A stretch of 13,433 nucleotides of DNA from Bermanella sp041589295 (GCA_041589295.1 JBFHVZ010000104.1:1-13433), one strand, 5' to 3'; shown: positions 1-6,264, numbered from the stretch's first letter. Translations and numbers: made by a program. The notes: generated from the letters alone by a model not told the origin.

Positions 1-114
1 GGGGTTGAAACCAAAGGCCAATGGCAGTTTCTTCGTTCGTTAAACTGCAACTACATTCAAGGCTATTACTTTAGTAAACCCGATGTTGCCGACAAACTAC
101 TCAAAAGACGATAA
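1..114 (+). CDS. EAL-domain protein, C-terminal end only (partial)
   Basis: The open frame from base 1 ends at TAA 112-114 and gives 37 residues. They begin GVETKGQWQFLRSLNC and continue to QGYYFSKP. This is the signature end of EAL domains: the conserved G-V-E-T segment, a Q/F-L spacing, then the Q-G-Y-x-F-S-K-P loop that closes the TIM barrel. EAL proteins hydrolyse cyclic di-GMP, but the catalytic E-x-L, Asn and Asp/Glu residues lie upstream of the window, so activity cannot be judged. About ten residues follow the barrel, so the EAL domain was the last domain of the protein. A perfect 12-bp palindrome (113-124) overlaps the stop codon, and no T-rich terminator follows. Confidence 0.85.
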   Translation, partial: GVETKGQWQFLRSLNCNYIQGYYFSKPDVADKLLKRR

Positions 115-356
115 CCCTAGGGTTTCGGTTTAAGCTTTGGCGCACGCCATGGCTAGCAAGCGCATGAGTTATCTCAACAATTGTGGGAATTTTTGCTTAA
201 GATACTGGTCAACAAATAACCGAATAGGTATTCTGCCTTGGACTGTAAAGAAAAGGTTAAAAAGCTGGTCTACAATTTAGCTATAGGCCATGAAGCCAAG
301 GACTACATCATCGGCTAGTCGTTTAACAAAAAGAAAAACGACATGGAGATCACAAC

Positions 357-740
357 ATGACATCAGAAGAAAAACGTACACTCATTAAACGCTATATCGA
401 CGCTTACAACACCTTCGACATTGAAGGCTTAATGGAATTGATTCATCCACAGGTTAGCTTCAGCAATGTTCAAAACGGCGAAGTTAACGCAAAGGCAGAA
501 GGCCTAGATGAATTTAGGGCTCTGGCCGAGACTTCGAAAAAAGTGTTTCAGTCTCGTCAGCAATCCATCACAGGTTATTTGTTCAACGGCGAAAACGCCG
601 TCATTAACATTGATTACGACGGTGTACTGGCCAAGGACCTACCGGGCGGCTTAAAAGCAGGAGACCATCTTCATCTTAGCGGTAAAACCGAATTCAACTT
701 CGAAGGCAATAAGCTTAAACGCATTGTCGACTACAGCTAA
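357..740 (+). CDS. NTF2-like / SnoaL-like small alpha+beta-barrel protein
   Basis: This 127-residue protein has the cone-shaped NTF2/SnoaL pattern. An N-terminal helix (residues about 3-28, with RYIDAYNTFDIEGL) leads to LIHPQVSFSN, then a second helical stretch FRALAETSKKVF, and ends in beta strands, including INIDYDGVLA and a closing FNFEGNKLKRIVDYS. Length is typical for the superfamily. The family includes isomerases, polyketide cyclases and many orphan ligand-binding proteins, so the substrate is unknown. There is no signal peptide, so it is likely cytosolic. The ATG is preceded by GGAG (345-348) at 8 nt, which fixes the start. It is monocistronic, with a terminator hairpin about 50 nt downstream. 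Confidence 0.85.
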   Translation: MTSEEKRTLIKRYIDAYNTFDIEGLMELIHPQVSFSNVQNGEVNAKAEGLDEFRALAETSKKVFQSRQQSITGYLFNGENAVINIDYDGVLAKDLPGGLKAGDHLHLSGKTEFNFEGNKLKRIVDYS

Positions 741-789
741 GCGCCCCGCCGGACCACAAACTCCGCAAGTCACCCCATTAACCCACGTA

Positions 790-815
790 AAAGCCCAGAC
801 AAAGACTGGGCTTTC
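790..815. terminator. Hairpin terminator, probably bidirectional
   Basis: A perfect 9-bp stem is visible: AAAGCCCAG (790-798), loop ACAAAGA, CTGGGCTTT (806-814). It lies between two converging genes (357-740 and 1042-1818). On the plus side the T-run stops after three T; on the minus side there are four. The T-run that would complete it on the plus strand appears about 200 bp further on, after a second copy of CTGGGCTTT (1007-1015). This suggests that the original terminator was interrupted. Confidence 0.7.
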
Positions 816-1006
816 AGGCCGCTAACAAAGTCCTTTCCGTGATTTATCCGAACTTTTGTTTTGATGTGTGTTTTTCAGGGTTTCGAGCGCATGGAGAGCC
901 TGCCCCGCGAAGCGCTTTGGGTATGCGCTCGTAAAGCCCACATGGATGTGCTTGTGGCGACCTGAAGAATACACTCAAAATGAAAGTGAAGAGGTTTATC
1001 AATATG
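815..1006. repeat. Candidate small insertion (MITE-like) between 9-bp direct repeats
   Basis: The 9-mer CTGGGCTTT occurs at 806-814 and again at 1007-1015. If the 192 bases between the copies and one copy are removed, the sequence becomes a textbook terminator with the hairpin followed by a continuous T-run (AAAGCCCAG, loop, CTGGGCTTTTTT). The simplest reading is an insertion with a 9-bp target duplication. The insert contains a perfect 9-bp inverted repeat, CGAGCGCAT (884-892) and ATGCGCTCG (923-931), around an 8-bp palindrome AAGCGCTT (910-917), and a small open frame. I see no clear terminal inverted repeats, so the class of element is open. GCCCAG/CTGGGC words are common in terminators, so chance is not excluded. 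Confidence 0.4.
864..965 (+). CDS. Possible 33-residue ORF inside the candidate insertion
   Basis: ATG 864 to TGA 963-965 encodes a short peptide containing ESLPREALWVCARKAHMD. It has no convincing ribosome binding site and no recognised domain. Its frame runs through both arms of the 9-bp inverted repeat (884-892, 923-931), so the apparent coding quality may only reflect a structured repeat. I list it because the frame fills the core of the candidate insert. If the insert is a dispersed element, copies of this peptide should recur in the genome. Translation is doubtful. Confidence 0.2.
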   Translation: MCVFQGFERMESLPREALWVCARKAHMDVLVAT

Positions 1007-1041
1007 CTGGGCTTTTTTCTTAGCTATTCGGTAAATGTCGG

Positions 1042-1818
1042 TTAGCGCGCTGCCATCCGAATGGAGCCGTCTAAACGTATCACTTCGCCGTTTAAGTAAT
1101 CATTCTCTGCGATGTGAGCCACCAACTTACCAAACTCTAGGGGCTGCCCCAGTCGTTTAGGATATTCCACGGTTTGGCTTAAACTTTCGATGACCTTTTC
1201 ACCTAGGCTTTGCGCCAACGGCGTCAGGAATAATCCCGGAGCAATGGTACAAACTCGAATGCCGTAGCGTGCAAATTCCCGCGCCGCTGGCAATGTCATA
1301 CCCGCCACCCCAGCTTTAGACGCTGCATAAGCTGGCTGACCAATTTGACCATCAAACGCCGCCACTGATGCCACGTTAATGACAACACCACGACCATTGT
1401 TGGCATCATAGGGTTGGTTCTTTGCCATCACTGCCGCCGCCTTGCTCATTACATTAAACGTTCCGAACAAGTTTACATTCACGATACGCGCGAACTTCTC
1501 TAAAGGTAATGGATTACCTTCGCGGTCGATGATTTTTTCTGGCGGCCCAATGCCAGCGCTGTTTAAAACAATATGCAATTCACCATAAGTCGATATGCAA
1601 TGATCTATGCCTTGCTGCACAGACACTTCGTCGGTTACATCCACCAATGCATAAGTTGCGTTGGCTTCGCCCAAAGCAGCTACGGTGGCTTGTGCCGCTG
1701 CTTCGTTTAAATCAAAAATACAAACCTTGGCACCTTGCGCAACCAAGACTTCGCAAGCCGCTTGGCCCAACCCAGATGCACCACCTGTGACCAAGGCCAC
1801 TTTATTGGTTAGTTCCAC
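1042..1818 (-). CDS. SDR-family dehydrogenase, HSD10 / 3-hydroxyacyl-CoA dehydrogenase type II-like
   Basis: This is a classical short-chain dehydrogenase of 258 residues. The cofactor motif TGGASGLG is at 11-18, D36 at the end of strand 2 indicates NAD(H), and NSAGIG is at 86-91. The catalytic set is N116, S151, Y164 and K168 (YAASK). The insert D-R-E-G-N-P-L-P-L-E-K-F before VNVNLFGTFNVM and the end NGEVIRLDGSIRM match the HSD10 subgroup, which oxidises 3-hydroxyacyl-CoA or 2-methyl-3-hydroxybutyryl-CoA in fatty acid or isoleucine breakdown. The chosen start is GTG 1818, 5 nt after GAGG, and it gives the usual family N-terminus (ELTNKVALVTGG). The frame stays open upstream to ATG 1902, adding 28 residues, but no good ribosome binding site precedes that ATG. 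It stands alone without other beta-oxidation genes. Confidence 0.87.
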   Translation of the reverse strand: MELTNKVALVTGGASGLGQAACEVLVAQGAKVCIFDLNEAAAQATVAALGEANATYALVDVTDEVSVQQGIDHCISTYGELHIVLNSAGIGPPEKIIDREGNPLPLEKFARIVNVNLFGTFNVMSKAAAVMAKNQPYDANNGRGVVINVASVAAFDGQIGQPAYAASKAGVAGMTLPAAREFARYGIRVCTIAPGLFLTPLAQSLGEKVIESLSQTVEYPKRLGQPLEFGKLVAHIAENDYLNGEVIRLDGSIRMAAR

Positions 1819-1982
1819 GTCAACCTCAATAATCTCAATGCCGAACGGTTCAGCATAAACAGGCTCATGCAAAGCAACCATGCCTTGAGCTGCCAAAATC
1901 ATTAACCATTATTTAAGGCACGCCTTTTTTAGCCATCAATCGCGCACACGCTTAGCAGTCTCTTTTTTACTAACGGCTTTCG

Positions 1983-1996
1983 CTGACATAAATCAA
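1983..1996 (+). promoter_or_regulatory. FNR/ANR-like box, upstream copy
   Basis: CTGAC-ATAA-ATCAA matches the FNR/ANR consensus TTGAT-N4-ATCAA at 8 of 10 positions, with a perfect right half. It lies 51 bp, centre to centre, from the better box at 2034-2047. That is about five helical turns, so both would lie on the same DNA face. It may be a secondary activator site of the ompW-like gene. Confidence 0.4.
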
Positions 1997-2033
1997 TTTA
2001 AAACCCTGATTTAAACAAGGCTATTTGGCGAAA

Positions 2034-2047
2034 TTGACCCACATCAA
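2034..2047 (+). promoter_or_regulatory. FNR/ANR-like box of the ompW-like gene
   Basis: TTGAC-CCAC-ATCAA matches TTGAT-N4-ATCAA at 9 of 10 positions. Centred near 2040.5, it would sit at about -41.5 if transcription began near 2082, which is class II FNR spacing. The -10 hexamer there is only weakly recognisable (around AATGTAACC, 2065-2073). The E. coli ompW gene is known to respond to FNR, which supports the assignment by context. Confidence 0.55.
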
Positions 2048-2120
2048 TTTGGTACGCCTTTACCAATGTAACCTGCACGCAAACAACAAATCAGCCCGTG
2101 CACATTCAAAGGAGTGCTAA

Positions 2121-2732
2121 ATGAAACTGGTAAAAACCTTAATGGCCGCCTCGCTTGCCACTGCCATGACGCAAACCGCCATGGCTTACGAACAAGGTGA
2201 CATTATTGTTCGTGTGGGTGCTGCCACTGTGATGCCTTCCAACGATCCCGGTGAGTTTGGTGGATCGAAACTGGAAGTCACCGAAAACACCCAGTTGGGC
2301 TTAACCGCCACGTATATGTTTAATCAGGACTTTGGTGTCGAAGTGCTGGCTGCAACTCCGTTTAACCACACAGTAGAATTTGAAGACGGCACTGATGTGG
2401 CGACTGCCAGTCACTTGCCCCCTACCGTATCGTTGCAGTACTACACCAAAAAGCCCATGGAGGCCTTGCAGCCATACGCGGGTGTGGGCGTGAACTACAC
2501 AGTATTTTTTGATGAAAAAGAAAAGATTGATGGTGCAGTCGACAAACTGACCTCCAGCTTCGGCCTGAGCGTATCCGCCGGTTTGGACTACGCCATTGAC
2601 GAGCACCTACTGCTAAACGCAGCGGTTTGGTACATAGACCTAGACACCGAAGTGGACGGCGGGCTGGCTGACGGGACTGAGCTGGAAATCGACCCTATCG
2701 TCTGGATGGTCGGTGCCGGTTATAAGTTCTAA
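2121..2732 (+). CDS. ompW: OmpW-family outer-membrane beta-barrel protein
   Basis: This 203-residue precursor has a clear Sec signal peptide (MKLVKTLMAASLATAMTQTAMA, cleaved after residue 22). The mature start is the OmpW hallmark: YEQGDIIVRVGAATVMPSND. The body alternates beta strands, including LGLTATYMFNQDFGVEVLAATPF, LPPTVSLQYYT, LQPYAGVGVNYTVFF and SAGLDYAIDEHLLLNAAVWY, and it ends in the C-terminal phenylalanine (VGAGYKF) recognised by the BAM complex. OmpW proteins form 8-stranded barrels with a narrow hydrophobic channel for small hydrophobic molecules. AAGGAG (2109-2114) precedes the ATG by 6 nt. Two FNR-like boxes lie upstream, suggesting induction under low oxygen, and a strong terminator follows. 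Length is normal for the family. Confidence 0.93.
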   Translation: MKLVKTLMAASLATAMTQTAMAYEQGDIIVRVGAATVMPSNDPGEFGGSKLEVTENTQLGLTATYMFNQDFGVEVLAATPFNHTVEFEDGTDVATASHLPPTVSLQYYTKKPMEALQPYAGVGVNYTVFFDEKEKIDGAVDKLTSSFGLSVSAGLDYAIDEHLLLNAAVWYIDLDTEVDGGLADGTELEIDPIVWMVGAGYKF

Positions 2733-2781
2733 CCCCAGCGTTTTGACGCTGACATAGTGTTTGAAAAATTCGTGCTACTTT

Positions 2782-2807
2782 GCCCAGCCGCCAGCTGGGC
2801 TTTTTTT
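2782..2807 (+). terminator. Rho-independent terminator of the ompW-like gene
   Basis: Stem GCCCAGC (2782-2788), loop CGCCA, GCTGGGC (2794-2800), then seven T (2801-2807). It is a strong intrinsic terminator about 50 nt after the stop codon. A smaller 6-bp hairpin, CAGCGT/ACGCTG (2736-2751), lies immediately after the stop. Confidence 0.88.
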
Positions 2808-2879
2808 GTCTGTCTTTATGGTGTATCTAATATGGGGATGTGTTGCCACGAGCCACGACTATCTTTAACTTTCCCCCCC

Positions 2880-2897
2880 TTTAAGTAATTTAAGTAA
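2880..2897 (+). repeat. Two tandem 9-bp repeats upstream of the lipoprotein gene
   Basis: TTTAAGTAA occurs twice head to tail (2880-2888 and 2889-2897). The pair lies about 25 bp before a 16-bp palindrome and about 135 bp before the lipoprotein ATG. It may be part of a regulator binding region, or chance in an AT-rich promoter. Confidence 0.5.
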
Positions 2898-2921
2898 ATA
2901 CCTCACTGAAATCACCCCACC

Positions 2922-2937
2922 TAAATTGCGCAATTTA
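2922..2937. promoter_or_regulatory. Perfect 16-bp palindrome, candidate operator
   Basis: TAAATTGCGCAATTTA is identical to its own reverse complement. It has no spacer, is AT-rich apart from the central GCGC, and is not followed by a T-run, so a dimeric repressor site is likelier than a terminator. It lies 110 bp upstream of ATG 3032 and 22 bp upstream of the alternative TTG 2960. I cannot name the regulator. Confidence 0.4.
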
Positions 2938-3031
2938 AATCACCAAGAGGGCATTAAGATTGGATATACTGGCGCGCTTAGGTGTCAAACCCGTTCAATG
3001 CATCCCAGACAAACCAAAAGTGACAAATACT

Positions 3032-3505
3032 ATGACTAGCCACCGTTTAAGCTCAGCTTTGCTGTCTGCATCCCTAATGACTCTGGGTTTTATGATTTCT
3101 GGTTGTACCGTCGAAGACGGTAATAGTGAAACCGAAACCCAAGCCAAAGAGATCACCATCACCGATGAGTCCACCGAGAACACGGTATCAAATAACGGCC
3201 TCTACGATTTAAAAGTGTCGGCCAACGGGAAAGTTTTAAAAGTCGAAGACGATTTAAACGAAATAACCATTACGGGCGATGGCAACACTCTGACCTTGCA
3301 AGATGACACGCTGATCAAGAAAATCACCATCACGGGTGATTCTAACGTGGTACAGGCTAAAGACGATTACAGTTACCGTGTAACCACCATTCTGACAACT
3401 GGCTTGAGCAATCTGGTTGTCACTGGATCTTACGGCACTTGGACCGACACACAGTCTGAGAATCCAAGTGGTAAAAATACAGTGACAACAACCGATCAGA
3501 ATTAA
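3032..3505 (+). CDS. DUF3060-like outer-membrane lipoprotein
   Basis: The 157-residue precursor starts with a type II signal peptide: MTSHR, a hydrophobic stretch (residues 6-22), then the lipobox I-S-G-C with lipidated C25. The +2 residue is Thr, not Asp, which predicts outer-membrane sorting. The mature part has an acidic, Thr-rich linker, then a repetitive beta pattern of the DUF3060 kind: EITITGDGNTLTLQDDT, then KKITITGDSNVVQAKDD, then TTGLSNLVVTGSYGTW. These look like turns of a beta-helix or stacked hairpins. Function is unknown. The same frame has an upstream TTG (2960) with an AGAGG 9 nt before it, adding 24 residues. I prefer ATG 3032 because it gives a normal lipoprotein signal, although its own ribosome binding site is weak. 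Its stop overlaps the stop of the convergent gene. Confidence 0.78.
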   Translation: MTSHRLSSALLSASLMTLGFMISGCTVEDGNSETETQAKEITITDESTENTVSNNGLYDLKVSANGKVLKVEDDLNEITITGDGNTLTLQDDTLIKKITITGDSNVVQAKDDYSYRVTTILTTGLSNLVVTGSYGTWTDTQSENPSGKNTVTTTDQN

Positions 3506-4917
3506 CGCAGCCAAACCTCAACACGGCGGTTTTTAGCACGGCTAGAACCATTAAACGAAGCCACAGGATTAAACTCACCATAACCTGTGGTTTCTTTTGG
3601 ATAAACGCCGTGACGCACTAGCTCTCGGCGTACCGCCATGGCACGCAGTTTAGAAAGCAATTTCGAACGACTTTCATTTTTGCGCTTATCACCAAAGCCA
3701 ATCAGCAGTAATTCGTTTTCTTGGCCCCTTTGTTTTAAGAAATACACTAAACGTTCAATGTCTTTAATGGCTTTGTTGTCCAGCTTGGCGCTGCCTTCCT
3801 GAAAGCGGAAGTTCACACTCAAACGCTCTGCCCCATTTACCAGAGTTAAATATTCCTTAGGTAAATCGTCGTCCAACTCTGGATTAATGGCCGAAACATT
3901 TTGCGAAACAAAACCAGAAGTTTGCACAATCTCTTGCCCCATCACACCTTCTGAAAAACGCACAAATTCCTGAACGTAAACATTGCTTGGGTTATCGTCG
4001 GTGTATAGAAATAAGCGACGCGACAGTGCGTAGTCTTCTGTACCGACACTTAACTTGGTCGGTTGCAACGATTGTGCTGCGCCATCGGCAATGGCCAGCA
4101 ACTTGGCATCACGCACAAAGGCCATACCGATAAAACCAATGCCCCCTCGATCACGACTTACATTGTCGGACAAACGTTCGGAAGACTCATAACGGGCGGC
4201 TTTTTCGCTTAGCTTGTAGGTTTTACCCAACACCATTTTTTTGAACGAATCCCAAGTACCTGAATTATTATCACGAGCGTAAATCGAGATAGGTAAATTT
4301 GGCCCACCCAGCTCAACCCAGTTAGTAATCTCACCGGCAAAGATTCGCCCCAAATCAGACGTGTTCACTTCAACCACTGGGTTTTCTGGGTGCACTATGA
4401 TGGCCAAACCGTCGATACCCACAACATGCTCTGAGTTCTCGTCGCGTAGGTTTGCCATCTGTTTTGCAGCATCCACTTCTTTGTCTTTTACAGGACGAGA
4501 CGACGCCCAAATATCGGCAGCACCTGACATAAGCCCTTTAAAACCCGTACTAGAACCATGGGCGGCTATTTTGATTTGTACAGTTTTTGCCTGACTGGGC
4601 AGTACGCCTTTTATGACTTTCTCATTTTTGATGGCTGTTTCTTCAACACGCACATCTTGCAAGCCTTTGGCTTTTAAATAGGCCATCGCAAGGCTTGGGG
4701 CTAAAGATTCACCCACAGTGTTTGAACCATGAATGGTCAGCAGGGTTACGGTTTCTTCTTTGGTGTCTAGCTCGCCTAGAGGTTGAGGTTTGCCCTCAAC
4801 CATTTGCAACAAAGCATTGGGTGATTCACCAGAAAAGGCCAGCGCGGTGGAGGTAGGTTGGGCCATAGCCCAAGAGGTCATCAGGCAAAGCAAGCCTGCC
4901 AAAATACGTTTCATCAT
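3502..4917 (-). CDS. PstS-like periplasmic substrate-binding protein fused to a C-terminal OmpA-like domain
   Basis: This 471-residue protein starts with a Sec signal peptide (MMKRILAGLLCLMTSWAMA, cleaved after residue 19). Residues about 58-350 are a PstS-like type 2 periplasmic binding domain: IHGSNTVGE (62-70), HGSSTGF (120-126), SGAADIWASSRPV (131-143), IFAGEITNW (192-200) and RDNNSGTWDSF (215-225), the last being the oxyanion-binding Ser/Thr region of PstS proteins. Residues about 366-471 form an OmpA-like peptidoglycan-binding domain with GFGD (407-410), R425 and the closing NRRVEV. D410 and R425 keep the 15-residue spacing of the peptidoglycan-binding pair in OmpA. I infer a phosphate-type anion binder tethered to the cell wall. 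No pst transport genes are adjacent. Start: ATG 4917, with a weak GGAAA upstream; ATG 4914 and TTG 4932 are alternatives. Confidence 0.85.
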   Translation of the reverse strand: MMKRILAGLLCLMTSWAMAQPTSTALAFSGESPNALLQMVEGKPQPLGELDTKEETVTLLTIHGSNTVGESLAPSLAMAYLKAKGLQDVRVEETAIKNEKVIKGVLPSQAKTVQIKIAAHGSSTGFKGLMSGAADIWASSRPVKDKEVDAAKQMANLRDENSEHVVGIDGLAIIVHPENPVVEVNTSDLGRIFAGEITNWVELGGPNLPISIYARDNNSGTWDSFKKMVLGKTYKLSEKAARYESSERLSDNVSRDRGGIGFIGMAFVRDAKLLAIADGAAQSLQPTKLSVGTEDYALSRRLFLYTDDNPSNVYVQEFVRFSEGVMGQEIVQTSGFVSQNVSAINPELDDDLPKEYLTLVNGAERLSVNFRFQEGSAKLDNKAIKDIERLVYFLKQRGQENELLLIGFGDKRKNESRSKLLSKLRAMAVRRELVRHGVYPKETTGYGEFNPVASFNGSSRAKNRRVEVWLR

Positions 4918-4967
4918 GAACGGAATTTCCAACCAAAAATCGTTGTGTTTTTACTGCGGCTTAAAAT

Positions 4968-4985
4968 AAGACCGTTTTGTTACAA
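4968..4985 (-). promoter_or_regulatory. Weak Pho-box-like sequence before the PstS-OmpA gene
   Basis: Read on the minus strand, TTGTAAC-AAAA-CGGTCTT has the 7-4-7 layout of a PhoB box (CTGTCAT, AT-rich 4 bp, CTGTCAT). It matches 9 of 14 half-site positions. It ends about 50 nt before the ATG and is followed by an AT-rich stretch that could hold a -10. It was sought because the gene is PstS-like, so it carries selection bias. Confidence 0.22.
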
Positions 4986-5145
4986 AGGCGTGAATTGTGA
5001 TGATTTGCTCAATTAAATCAAACGAAAATCACACTGGGCAGGTGCCAATTCTGCGACGTAGCGTTTAAAACAACCACAACACAGATATTGACAGCCCCAC
5101 CCCAACGACAATTGGTTTTAATTTAATCAGAAAACGAAGGCTCGT

Positions 5146-5988
5146 TTATTTGACCGCTTGGGTAAGCGTTCCGTTTTGATAATCTCGAATGGCTTCGTCG
5201 ATTTGCTCCATGGTATTCATAACGAAGGGACCATAGTTCACCACAGGCTCCTTATGTGGACGCCCATGTAACAACAAAATTTGTGCGCCTTCGTCGGATG
5301 TCACACGGATATCACCGCTGTCGTTAAACATGGCAAATTGATGCTGACGAACCGGCTGATCGAACATGGCGCTGCCCTGATAAACATAGGCCACCACTTG
5401 ATGTCCCTGCGGCAAACTGTGGGTGAATTCACCACCAGCCGGTAAAATCAAATCCAAGTAGCCGACCTCGGCTTCGAGCTTGTCCAACGGCCCCTTTACC
5501 GAACGACCATTCAATTGCCAATCACCGGCGAGTACATGGGCTTCGAATTTGGGTGCAGTAATGTGCGGGATTTCCGCTTTGGGTACGTCGCGATAATCAG
5601 GTTGTTTCATTTTGTTGGCAGCACTGAGATTGATCCAAAGCTGAAACCCGTGCAGCACGTTATCTTCTTTTAGCGGCATCTCACCATGAATAACACCCCG
5701 TCCGGCGCTCATCCATTGCGCTCCGCCGCTAAGCACTTCACCGCGGTTCCCCATATGGTCTTCGTGTTGGATTCCCCCTTGGCGAATATAGGTCAGGGTT
5801 TCGATGCCGCGATGGGGATGAGGCGGAAAACCAGCAATGTAATCATCTGGATCATCGCTTTGAATTTCATCCAATAACAAGAAAGGATCAGCCAACCCGT
5901 TTTGTGTCACCGCGATGCGTTTAATTTTGACTCCCGCACCGTCCATGGCTTCCCGTGCCTGACTGATACCACGAATGCTTCGATACAT
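5146..5988 (-). CDS. Pirin family protein
   Basis: This 280-residue bicupin has the pirin signatures. The N-terminal cupin has FPPHPHRGIETLTYI, with H57 and H59, and GRGVIHGEMP, with H101 and E103. Together these give the complete 3-His/1-Glu metal site of pirins. The second cupin (about residues 155-270) includes GYLDLILPAGGEF, YVYQGSAMF and a GPFVMNTMEQI end. Some bacterial pirins act as quercetin 2,3-dioxygenases, and others interact with metabolic enzymes; the role here cannot be told. CAGGAG lies 10 nt before ATG 5988. The gene diverges from the 207-aa gene at 6309, with a 320-bp regulatory region between them that contains a 7-7-7 inverted repeat close to this gene's side. Confidence 0.93.
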   Translation of the reverse strand: MYRSIRGISQAREAMDGAGVKIKRIAVTQNGLADPFLLLDEIQSDDPDDYIAGFPPHPHRGIETLTYIRQGGIQHEDHMGNRGEVLSGGAQWMSAGRGVIHGEMPLKEDNVLHGFQLWINLSAANKMKQPDYRDVPKAEIPHITAPKFEAHVLAGDWQLNGRSVKGPLDKLEAEVGYLDLILPAGGEFTHSLPQGHQVVAYVYQGSAMFDQPVRQHQFAMFNDSGDIRVTSDEGAQILLLHGRPHKEPVVNYGPFVMNTMEQIDEAIRDYQNGTLTQAVK

Positions 5989-6056
5989 AACTGTGCGTCT
6001 CCTGCGTTAACTTGCCTGACATGCTACTGCGGTCTGGACTGCACTTGGTGCGCATT

Positions 6057-6077
6057 TTTCGATCTTGTGTATCGAAA
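6057..6077. promoter_or_regulatory. Inverted repeat, candidate operator in front of pirin
   Basis: TTTCGAT (6057-6063), 7-bp spacer, ATCGAAA (6071-6077). Half-site centres are 14 bp apart, compatible with a dimeric regulator. It lies about 70 bp upstream of the pirin ATG, downstream of the most AT-rich stretch, which is a position typical of a repressor site. The regulator is unknown. Confidence 0.4.
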
Positions 6078-6264
6078 CTTTTAACTGTTTAAAAATCATT
6101 CAAAATCAACCAATTAGATTGTTTTTCGCTCGATCACTACCGCTCCGTTTTGTATCCAAGACTCAAAATAGAACAACTTTTAATCACAGCTAGACCATTA
6201 TCATGAAAAAGCAAATAAAGTCGCAGAATACCTCTGCCATTTTCTGTAAAACTCCGTAACATGC

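Noticed and set aside
149..280. 43-codon ORF from ATG 149.
   Set aside because: No ribosome binding site and unlikely composition. Another frame of the same region looks more protein-like, though broken.
1661..1902. Plus-strand frame 1661-1858 and the extended SDR start as a separate upstream gene.
   Set aside because: The plus frame is a shadow of the SDR gene, and the extension has no ribosome binding site or family similarity.
4996..5033. TGTGAT ... ATCACA inverted pair upstream of the PstS-OmpA gene as a CRP site.
   Set aside because: The arms are 26 bp apart, not the 4-6 bp spacing of a CRP site, and the inner bases pair only partly.
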